Notes under the pieces: generated by a model | Databases searched by the model: none | Told to the model about the DNA's origin: nothing | The model's input: only the letters and a program-made list of their open reading frames with translations | Source: Onthophagus taurus | Lineage: Eukaryota; Arthropoda; Insecta; Coleoptera; Scarabaeidae | Length of the DNA stretch: 64,000 bases | NCBI RefSeq assembly: GCF_036711975.1 | Contig: NC_091972.1 | Location: 8,623,001 to 8,687,000 of the forward strand | Direction of reading: 5' to 3' | Translations under genes and position numbers: made by a program | Part shown: in pieces, positions 32,552 through 42,900 of the stretch | How positions within the stretch are numbered: position 1 is the stretch's first letter | How the letters are laid out: every line of letters starts with the position of its first letter

Positions 32552-34015
32552 TATAATAATAATAATGCCTTTATTAACCTTACAATTAGTGTACAAGTAA
32601 AAAAAACAAAATACAAAAACGAAATAATAATAAAAAATAAGTTACAAAAAAAAACAAAATTACTCCAAAATCACAAAGACTGATAAGTGGTTCCAACATA
32701 TTGCTTGTAAGTAAGTAGTGAAAGTGAACATAGCGCATAGGACAAAAAAAACAAAAATTGAATGCATGAATAACAATTAAAGCAAATAAAAATTAAAATT
32801 TTACTCCAGAAAATCTAAATTGCTTCCATCTGTCGCTCACAGAGATATCGCTTGTATGTATACAAGAACTGTAAGTGCATCTTTTCAACGATTATTGATA
32901 TTGTGGATGTCAGTACGATACGATATATTCCTGCTCAGATAAACAGCTGTTTTTTTATTTAAAATTTTAAAATAAAGTACTCCCCTGTGAAAAATGATCT
33001 CTTTTAAATTATGCGAGATTCTGCAGTACTTTCGTATTACATAAATTAGTCTTAAACACCCACTTTGGACATACTGCACGAGTCTTCGATTGCCCTTAGT
33101 TGTGCAAACACCATAGACCGAGTCACAGTGATTAAAATTGGATAAAATCAAAGAATCAGTCAATAATCTTTTATAAATTTCATATGATTTTTGTTACCAA
33201 ATACTATCACATTAGATTTGCGGGAGTTTACTTTTAGGCCATGCCACTCAGAAATGTCAACAAGTGATTGCACATCAGAATTTATATTGACAGCAGCAAC
33301 ATTAGTCTCGGTGTGAGGAAATGATATTAATAACTGATCATCATCTGCATAAGCATGGTATTTACAATGCTTCAAGTCCGTATAGAACATACTAGTATAA
33401 ATGATGAATAATAAAGGACCACATATACTACCCTGAGGAACTCCTTTAGAGACAAACAAATGCTTTGGAATAACACTCCGCAACACACCGTCCACAACAT
33501 CCATTAGTACAGTATTGCAACTATGACCCGGTCTAAAAACTGACTGGTTGTCAGGTATGATGTCAAAAAGCAATAGGTGTTCACGTAACTGAGAATAAAC
33601 TATTTTTTCAGATAAAATGCTTTTAGGTCTAAAATCAGTATAGCATTTAGGAGAGTTAACTTTTGGCAATGGAGTGACTACAGAAATCTTCCAACAGTCA
33701 GGGAAAACGGCTTCCAAGAGACATGTATTAATGACATGCGTAATCATATCTAATAAGAATGGACACGACATTTTTATTGTATTTATGCCAAGAAGATCGC
33801 TTCCAACGGTATTGGAGTGAATACATGATATAACTTTAGCCACTTCACCCGGTGCCGGTGTTGTATGAAAAGCAAACAATTGTTTAAAATTTCGTAACGT
33901 AGTGTTGTTATAATATTGTAATAAATCATGATCAATGTTATTATTTGAATTGTTCAAGAAATAATCATTGAATTAATCTGCATCACAAAAACGTTCAGGA
34001 ACTTATTATATGTTT
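32552..34015 (-). mobile_element. LINE (CR1/Jockey-like), 5'-truncated
   Basis: It is inserted in the satellite in minus orientation. The 3' end is at 32552, with an (ATT)n-type tail after AATAAAGGCATTATTATT, typical of this group. The minus frame 33957-33160 carries reverse transcriptase blocks: VVTPLPKVN, DFRPKSIL, FRPGHSC, GVPQGSICGPLLFIIY and YADDDQLL. The catalytic block between FRPGHSC and GVPQGS, which normally holds F-D-T-I, has been lost by deletion, and block 2 is shortened. The C-terminal thumb/tail is in the next frame at 33163-32885 (LILSNFNHCDSVYG, RKYCRISHNLKE). Inactive. Clade assignment is tentative. Confidence 0.85.
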
Positions 34016-34053
34016 TCCATAAATCTTAAGCTGCTACTTTTCCATATGTACAT

Positions 34054-34619
34054 ACACTGAGAAAAATAGATTGTACGAATCGTATTATAGAAAAAATATT
34101 ATACATGCAGCAATTCATTGTATTATATTTATTGTACTGAATACAATCTCGTCTCGCTGTCACTATTCATAGTAAACGTATTATACCCTTTGATTATATA
34201 TAATATGGATTGAGCTAACTGAATATATCTACTAACAAAAATGTGGCTCAAGGTGAATAGACGCAGATGGAAAGCGATAATGTGAAAGTGTAACAAAGAT
34301 AGACATAAAACGGTACTATTTTGTTGTGTCACAGCCAGTCACACCGTTATGTTTAAAAATGTATTGTTTCGTGTGCAAAGTTCGCGATAATACAGTTTCA
34401 CATCACCTGTAAGTATTATAAATGTTACTTCTAATTGATAGTTTTTTATCTTATAAATTAACGCACGCCCATTATATATCAGTACGCTTCTATGTCTATC
34501 TCGGTTCGATCACCTTGCGCAAGCTATCTCTCTCGTTGGCTCAATCCATATTATATATAATCAAAGATTATACCTTATAGTATATTTTTAGTGCATAGTA
34601 CAATCCATTTCTCTCAGTG
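34054..34619. mobile_element. 566-bp MITE with two nested pairs of inverted repeats
   Basis: Terminal repeats are CACTGAGAAAAATAGATTGTAC and the inverse of CACTGAGAGAAATGGATTGTAC. The target duplication is TA, judged by comparison with the uninterrupted satellite string GTACATATAAATAGAAT. A second, inner inverted pair, TTTGATTATATATAATATGG (34188) and its complement near 34545-34566, brackets about 330 bp. No coding. The superfamily is probably Tc1/mariner from the TA duplication. Confidence 0.85.
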
Positions 34620-34635
34620 TATGAATAGAATATTC

Positions 34636-35075
34636 GTGCAAAATAATTTGACATTAAAATAGGACCATTTAAGTATTTGCTTAACCTATCCCTTGATATG
34701 GGGTCCCTCCGCTGATGGAATGAGTCATTCGGCTTGCGCATACAACATATCAAATCCTATTATTCCACGTGGAAAATAACCATGATGCTCTGATCTCAAT
34801 GAGAGTTAGTACTTTCATGGAGGCATTGTCGTTAGCGAGGCTTACAAACCCTCCAGCATGCCTATGAAGTGGGTATATTTGCATCTTGGTTATTTTCCAC
34901 GTGGAACAATAGGATTGATATGTTGTATGTGCAAGCCGAATGACTCTCATTCTGTCAGCAGAAGGAGCCCATATCAAAGGATAGGTTCGGCAAACACTTA
35001 AATAATACTATTTCAATATTAAATTATTTTGCACGAATGTTCTATTTATGTGTACATACATATGAAAAATCTGGA
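34636..35075. repeat. Fourth, diverged copy of the satellite palindrome
   Basis: The left arm (CCTATCCCTTGATATGGGG to TTCCACGTGGAAAATAACC) and right arm (GGTTATTTTCCACGTGGAAC to GCACGAATGTTCTATTTATG) of the 770-bp unit are both present, but more diverged than the three tandem units. The LINE and the MITE separate this copy from the array. Confidence 0.85.
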
Positions 35076-36572
35076 TACGTAAATTGATAAAGCGTACTTA
35101 CATGTTAATTAAAATATTTGAATTGTAATAATAATCATAATAAATGCCTCTTATTAAATTCATGTAATTTATGGTTTTTAAATTAATAAATAATCTCTAA
35201 ACATCTTTAATTTTTTATTTTAATCTTTATCTCTCCTGGCTGATCGCTGCTGCTGTAACGTCTTTTATGAAGGATCCTTCAAACTGCTAACGGGATTGAG
35301 GAAAAAATCTCCTGCTTGGTTTTCTTTAAGTAACGTCTTTTAACCACAACCGTAGCTTTGCTTTATTTTTTATTAAGTAAATATAAACATGTCTTCCATA
35401 AAGACTACCACTACCTCTATACCCTCTTAAGTTCCAACTTGGTCCAGAACGCACATTTGTAGCTATACTACTTCTGTCATATTTCCAATACTTTTTAAGT
35501 CCTCCAGTCGATTTTAAACTATTTCCAACGATTCCAGAAAATGTCAAACCATTTTAGACAAATTTTCAACAATTTCTGAATGTTTTAGCATCAAGTTAAT
35601 AAATATTATTTATTATTATTTTAAGTTTTGACAAATTTAATGATGTTTGACACTTTTCAAATACTTTTTGAGAAATCCAGTCAATCTTAATCTATTTCAA
35701 ACTATTCTAGAAAGTATTAAACCATTTTAGATAAATCTTGGCCTAATTCTGAATGTTTCAGCACCAAGTTTTGCCAAATTGAATGATGTCTGACACTTTT
35801 TTAATAATTTTTGAGTAATCCAGTTGATCTTAGTCCATTTTAAACTATTCCAGAAAATGATAAACCATTTTAGACAACTTTTCAAAAATTTCTGAAGCAA
35901 CAAGTTTAAAATGAACGAAAATAAATAAAGTTATTTTAAAAAATTAAGTTTCTTTATTGTTAAATAAAAGTTGTAATATAACATAGCAATAGTCTATAAT
36001 ACTATGAGCATATATAGAAATATATCACAAGAAAATTTAGTTTTATGCAATAAATTGTTGTCGTCAACGTTATTAAATAATAAAATTGTATTGACATTCT
36101 CATAAATTCCTCGTATGGTGTTTTCAGTATTAAATTTAATCGAAATTGTAATTTCCTAAACATATAATTTAATTTAATGTGACATGGTAAAAAAGTGCTG
36201 ATTCATTTAAATCGATGATATATGGCAATAACATTTGACACTTATTTTTTTTAACTTTAATAACAATCTTTTTTTCTGAAATTTAATTTTAACGTTCAAG
36301 ACCAATAATACATTTTAATAAAGATTACCAAAAAAAATAATTAACATCTAAAAATTTATCACACCAACTTAGTATTCATAAAAATACAATGATAAACATA
36401 AAATTAAAGTACGTAACAATTTAACTTAAAAATAACCTACAAGAGTTACTTATTTAGTTTTATTTCCATCATAACATAACAGATAAGATTGATTGAGATT
36501 GATTTAGATTGAAATGGATTTTTTTGATAGATAGCGATTATGTCATTAGATTGGAAATATGAACTTCATTAA
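35076..36572. other. Intergenic with diverged tandem copies
   Basis: At about 35500-35900 three diverged copies of a 130-180 bp unit are visible by AAACCATTTTAGACAA (35549, 35721 with one change, 35863), each followed by TTCTGAA and preceded by a string like AATCCAGT. The remainder is AT-rich. The 73-codon minus frame at 35326-35547 is not recognised. Confidence 0.6.
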
Positions 36573-36825
36573 CCCGGAAGAACACGCGCGTGGTTAAAAC
36601 AACCCAGATACAGGACATGGTACTATTCTTTGCAGTTATAAAAATCGCTTTAAAACTGTTAAACAGATGGATTGTACATAACAGATCTGATAACTGCAAC
36701 TAAATACTTCTGTTATATTTATGTATTCTATTATAGTCAGTGCTAAAACAATTTATTCATGTATATTTGAAAAAATACCCAGCGCAGGTTCTTAAGTATT
36801 AATTACATGCTCGCGTCTCGCCGGG
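36573..36825. mobile_element. 253-bp piggyBac-type MITE
   Basis: It is bounded by TTAA on both sides (36569-36572 and 36826-36829). Ends read CCCGGAAGAACACGCGCGTG at the left and, inverted, CCCGGCGAGACGCGAGCATG at the right, an imperfect inverted repeat starting with CCC as in piggyBac. No coding sequence. It lies about 270 bp past the TBK1 stop. Confidence 0.8.
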
Positions 36826-37095
36826 TTAAAGATGAATTTTTGGACAAAAATCATTTAAAATCAGTCCAAACTTGATAGATTTATGCACAAAAAGAACACA
36901 TGGCAATTAATATACATCGTTTTTTAGATTCTCAATATTGTGTTGGGACATATTTTAAAATTTTTTTATTCCTAACAAAGTAATCTTACAAAAATAATAG
37001 TAAAATGGAATACTTATTATTAATCTCCAAGCACCTTTTTTTAATAAATCATAAATGCTCAAACAACCTTAGAAAATAACTTAAATCCTAACACT

Positions 37096-39384
37096 TTATA
37101 AATCTTCACTTTTTTTGTTATTATTAGCAATAATTTCAAATTGATCGACAAGTTCTTTATTTTGACACAACAATTCCATAATTTGTTTTCTTAACAATTC
37201 GGCTTCTTTTAAACTTTTATGTAATTTTTTATGATTACTTGGTCCATTTTTATTTTTTTCTTGACTCATAGTCACTTTTTCGCCATTTTTAAATCGGTCT
37301 AAAAACGTTTTTTCCACGCCACTTTTAAATTCGTTAAATTCTATTTTCATAACACCACAAAGATCGTGCAAACGATTATCATGAATCGCAACATCTTTAT
37401 TTAAAATCATCGTTTGAACATACATCGTTTGAGCGTATTTGTACCAATCTTCTAAAATTTCACCTAATTGTGTAAAACTTGGATTACATTCAACGTCTAA
37501 TAATGTTTTTAATGAACGATTTGTTTCAGTTAATTTAATGCGTTCGAGAACGTGAAATTGTTCGTCGTTGTAACTTAATGATCTTGTAGCGCGATTTCTA
37601 ACGAGATGTTGCCAAGAATCACGAACTCGTTCGACTAACGTTTTTGCTCTTGCAGAAGCTAATGTATCGACGGGATCTCGAATTGCTCTACTTGAAGATT
37701 CCCATTTTGTTTTTAAAAGATTTTCAACGACAATTTTTTTATATAATTCTTGTACTTTATAATTTGATTCGTTTATAAAGTTTTCAATTAATTTATCGAA
37801 TTCAATACTGTAATCAGGAAAACTTGTTTGGTTATTTACTTGTTGAGAATTAATTAAAGTTTGTGATAAATTAAACGATTCCGCGGATTGTTTACTAATT
37901 TCGGAGATATCATCTAAATGTTGACATTTTAAATTCAATTTAGACAATTCTTTACAGATGTAATTAGTAAAATAATTTGTTGCTAAATTCATGTAGGTGA
38001 TATTTTGGGAGATTTTTTCAATTCTTCGTTTACAAACATAAGAAATGCTGCAGGCGATTTTTCCTTGGGCTGCATCACTTTCCACAGAAATTAAATTTGG
38101 AAATTCTGGAAAAACTGGAAGCTCATTTTCTGGGGTAACTAAAATATTATTGTTTTCTTTATGAAATAGGACTAAAGGATCATCATCTGAAATACTGGGA
38201 AAACCAAGAGCAGTGGAATCTTTCTCAATGCTTTCAATAAACAATTCATCCTTAATTAATAATAATTGATCATTTCCGGAAATTCCAGTTTGTTCAAAAA
38301 TATATCCTTCAAGTTCTTCGTATCTTTCTTCTGGATGAATATAAATTTTAATTTTCGAAAGATGATTTACATCGAATACTGTTAGAACTTTACACGATAA
38401 AATGTTTACAACTTCATTAAAAAATTTTTCAAATCTCCACACACGTTTTTGGTCTGCTTCTAATAAACCAGCAAGTAGAGGAGTTACAATTTTCTTTAAA
38501 CCAGCTGTTAGTTGACAATTACTTGGTAATTCTCGATTCCATTCGATTGGACCATTATCTTTCATTTGAATACCAGAAATAACTCCACTTGCTTTCGTTG
38601 TTGTTATATGATACATAGTTTCTTTATTTCTTCTACCACCAAATGGTCTAAATGGTAAATTTCCTAAAATAAAAAAGTAAATAAAAATGATTCATTAATA
38701 AATTTGTTACTTATTATTATTACCTGTAGCTACATGATATAAAGTAACACCAATTGACCATAAATCAACTGTTGCCCCAAAAGTTTTTCCAACAGGTTTT
38801 CTTAAAACAGCTCTTTCATACATATCTGGATGTAAATACTCTTCAGTGCCATATAATGAAGCGAATTGTTGCCCTTCATGTAATTCTCTAGCAGCACCGA
38901 AATCTGTTAGTTTATAAACTGTGGTTCCATCATCACAAATAAATTTCATAATATTCCCTGGTTTCAAATCTCTGTGTACTAAATTATTATCTCGTAAATG
39001 TTTCATTCCAGCAGTTAAATGGCTCAAAACTAATAAAAACTCTTTCTCTTCTAATCCATAAGTATTTTCTGGGTCATCAAGTATATTAAAAAGACTACCA
39101 CCCGTACACAGTTCCATCACGATTACTTTCCCACGACCCTCTTGCTGTTCCTCTTCAATGGCAAGTAATTTCACAATATTTTCATGCTTAACTTTTTTTA
39201 AAACCTCAAACTCTCTCATTTGTACCTCTAAAGGTCTCATATGACTTAATTGATTGAACGTTTTCACTGCTACTAACTCCCCATTCTTTTTATTTACTCC
39301 TTGGTAAACTGCTCCTGTCGCACCTTTACCTAACACACTTGTTGTGCACCACACATAATTCGCCGAAGCTCTTAAAAACGACAT
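37096..39384 (-). CDS. TBK1: IKK-related kinase TBK1/IKK-epsilon
   Basis: Two coding exons, 39384-38724 and 38663-37096, 742 residues (human TBK1 729). Insects have one member (ik2 in flies), acting in cytoskeleton/mRNA localisation, and the family also acts in innate immune signalling. Kinase features: glycine loop [11 protein letters not shown], Lys41 in [14 protein letters not shown] with Asp139, DFG at 161, and activation-loop Ser176 in [17 protein letters not shown], matching human Ser172. A ubiquitin-like segment follows ([17 protein letters not shown]), then the helical scaffold/dimerisation region rich in coiled coil and a C-terminal helix ([14 protein letters not shown]). The whole protein is intact. 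It lies 577 bp past the PNPT1 stop, on the same strand. Confidence 0.95.
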
Positions 39385-39694
39385 AATTGCGAAAACTTTG
39401 ATAATGAATGAAGAATATTAATGTAGCATAACCTATAAAAAATCACAATTTATAAGTTTCTCTAATTTAACCATTTACAACTTACTTGTTATCTCTTCAA
39501 ACAATTAATATCAAGATTTATATGATTCAGAGACACGTAGAAAGAATTTTTTATTATTATTTATAGATTTGTTAGTAAATAAAGGGGTTTTCTATTCTGC
39601 AGGTTGTTAACTTATCTACAAAACAACACACCATCCAGTATTCTTGTAATACTGGTTGCATAAATAAGATCATATTTTAATTTTTATTTGTCAG

Positions 39695-39941
39695 ATTTGA
39701 TTTTAATGAATACAAATTTATTTCTTTATTAAATAAAAAAAACTTGTCAAATGTTGGTAAAAATAAATTGAGAGAAACTAGACGATTGCAGGAAAACCAT
39801 AAAAGAGGTGGATTAATGATAAATGATGACATTTCAAAGAGGCCTGAAGTGGATAAATACAGGCTGAGGAAGAAGCAGTTGGTATTCACAAATGATATCT
39901 ACTTCAACATAAACACAGATACAATACATAACACTTATTAA
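39695..39941 (+). CDS. Possible exon or small open frame, unknown product
   Basis: An open frame from the AG at 39693-39694 to a stop at 39941 encodes about 81 residues (first Met at 39744). It is charged, with LRETRRLQENHKRGG and ISKRPEVDKYRLRKKQLVF, quite unlike random AT-rich translation and less AT-rich than its surroundings. No matching upstream exon was found between here and the TBK1 start. It could be the last exon of a small plus-strand gene or of a processed copy. I do not recognise the family. Confidence 0.35.
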
Positions 39942-39960
39942 AAATTTTATTTAAAAAAAT

Positions 39961-42900
39961 CTATCTAGCACTTTGTAAAACTTTACGTGAAAGTCTCATT
40001 AAACCAGAAACTGGATCTCTCCCAAAATACTTCACTTGAAACTCTTGTCCAACTTCTAAACCTAACGCTGATGGATGAGCAACCTAAATTAAAAAAAAAT
40101 TAATTTCATTAAACAAATAATAATTTTTTTATATACTTTTCTTTGATCTAATTGGGAATTATGTAACAAAGCGGGGGGCATTCCCGAATACAAAGTAACC
40201 ATAACCCCAATATCCCGCAGCTCCACAATTGTTGCTTTATAAACTCCGCCAAATTCTAATTCTGGAATCTTTTCTGTTGTTAATAAATTATTAATGATTT
40301 CTTGAGCTTCATTCATAGCTTGTTGACTTGGTGCAAATATTTCGTAGGAGTTATCATCAACTTGATTTATCTAAAAAATAAAATAGTTTATAATAAACTA
40401 AAATTTATTTTCGTTAGAATTTACTTGAACTCCAGTTTCTAAAAATATTTTCTTTAAATTCACACCTCCGACACCAAGTAATTTCCCACGTTTATTTGGT
40501 TCTATTTGTAACGTTTCGCTAACTGGCCAATTATCTTTCGATTTTTGTCTTGGTTTATCAATACAGGAATGCATTATATCTAATATTCTCGATTTGGCTT
40601 CAACACCTTGTTGAACAGCCTCCATTACAATTTTTAATGGCAAACCAGGTATTTTAATATCAGCTTGTAGAGCGGTTATGCCCTTTTTCGTACCAGCTAT
40701 TTTAAAATCCATATCACCTAAATAATCTTCAATACCCAATATATCTGTTAAAATTCGATAATCTTCCATGTGTTTTGTATCGTTATTTGAATATTTTGTC
40801 ATTAAACCGATTGCAACACCAGCAGCTGGTGCAATTATAGGAACTCCAGCATCCATTAATGCTAAACTACCACCACAAACACTTGCCATTGAACTAGAAC
40901 CTAAAAAATTAAATTAATTACTTAATTTATTAGTTCTAGGTCTTGTGTTAGTTCTAAGTATTAGTTATTTACTAGTTCTAGGTCTTGTGTTAGTTCTAGT
41001 GGTTGTGTAAAACTAGAACTAACACTAGACTGAGAACTAGAAACATTCGGATTTAGCCGTACATCTTTCAAGACGGCAATTTTTATTGCAACATTTTATG
41101 TTTGGTACGTAAAAGTACCGCCAGTATAATAACAGGTACAATATTGAGATTGAGAAATAAAAGATGAAGAAGATGACATTGTTATTACTACTGCTAGTGA
41201 GGTACCTATACTGGAAGATGAAGAAGTAGAATAAGTAACTAATGAAAATGAGGAAAGTACACTGAAATAGTAGAAATATGTGGCAAAGGGCCCGACAAGA
41301 AGAACAAGGCAAAAATTGATAGAAGATGGAGAAGACGGGAAAAACAGACTAAAATTCCAAGATACCATTATATAGAGAAAGTGAGTGTGAAAGATATTAC
41401 CTTTCAAAGTAATTTGTACGTCACCCAAAGGAATAAAATGCTAAACTTGAAAGAAGATATTGGCATACATTTCTTAATGAGTTATCACAGTTTGCCAAGC
41501 TATAAACTCTTCTGGAGTAATGCTGAAGACTTGGATGAACCACTTGTCATACGAACAATGACCAGTAACAGGAGATTTTATCATATCTGCATGTCAACGA
41601 TAACATTCTAAGAATAATGAGGATAAACTATACAAGATCCGCCCGTATTTTGAAACATTTAACCATCTATGTTATTATCATGGCACTAGGCAGTTGGCTG
41701 TGGATGAATCCAATCCAACCTAACAATTATTATATGTCATCATAAAGAGAAAGCTTTGAGCTTTAATTTAAATTAGTTGAAATTTTTAAATTAGCATCTT
41801 TTTTGACATTCTTAGGTTGTACGAAAATGTAACTTTTATTTCAACATTTTTTTCTCAATATTTTTCCAATCCAATCCAACAATTATCATACATCATTTTA
41901 AAGAGAAAGCTTTGAGCTTTAATTTAAAATAAGTTTCATTCCTTAATTTCAATAAACACGGCCTCCAGGAATTTTTAAATTAGCATCTTTTTTGACACTT
42001 TTAGGTTATACGAAAATGTAAGTGTTGTTACAACATTTTTTTTCTTAATATTTTTCCAATCCGACCCAACAATTATTATACATCATTTTAAAGAGAAAGC
42101 TTTGAGCTTTAATTTAGAATAAGTTTCATTCCTTAATTTCAATAAACACGGCTTCCAGGAATTTTGAAATTAGCATCTTTTTACATTTTTAGGTTATACG
42201 AAAATGTAAGTTTTATGTCAACATTTTTTTCTCAATATTTTTCCAATCCAATCCAACAATTATTATACATCATTTTAAGGAGAAAGCTTTGAGCTTTAAT
42301 TTAGAATAAGTTTAATTCCTTAATTTCAATAAATACGGCTTCCAGGAATTTTTAAATTAGTATCTTTTTGACATTTTTAGGTTATACGAAAATGTAAGTT
42401 TAATTTCAATATTCTTTTTCTCCACATTTTTGTGATCCAACACAACCATTATTATACATCATTTTAAAGAGAAAGCTTTAAGTTAATTTAAAATAAGTTT
42501 CATTTCTTAATTTCAGTAAACACGGCTTCCAGGAATTTTTGAATTTGCATCTTTTTTGACACTTAGATTATGCGAAAATGTTAGTTTTTGCTCAATATGT
42601 TTTTTCTCAATATTCTATCAGATTTTCGTCGTTCTGTAAATGCAGGTCTGATAAATAAATCTTCAAATTTACTGCGTCCACGAAAATGTCGTGGCGTAAG
42701 TTCAAAGAAAGAGGAAGTTGTGAAAATTGTTCTGCCAAGCTAGACCCCACTCAAAATGTACTGCGTGCAATGTTTATTTATGTTGTAATGAAAGAAAGAA
42801 CTGTTTTTCTGAATGTCATAATGTGATTTAGCTAAAGCAAGTGTTACTTATTTTCTAAGGTAATAACAAATTTAGGAGTATTATTTTTATATTAGCAATA

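Noticed and set aside
30186-35075. Regularly spaced repeats as a CRISPR array
   Set aside because: Units are 770 bp with no unique spacers, and the genome is eukaryotic.
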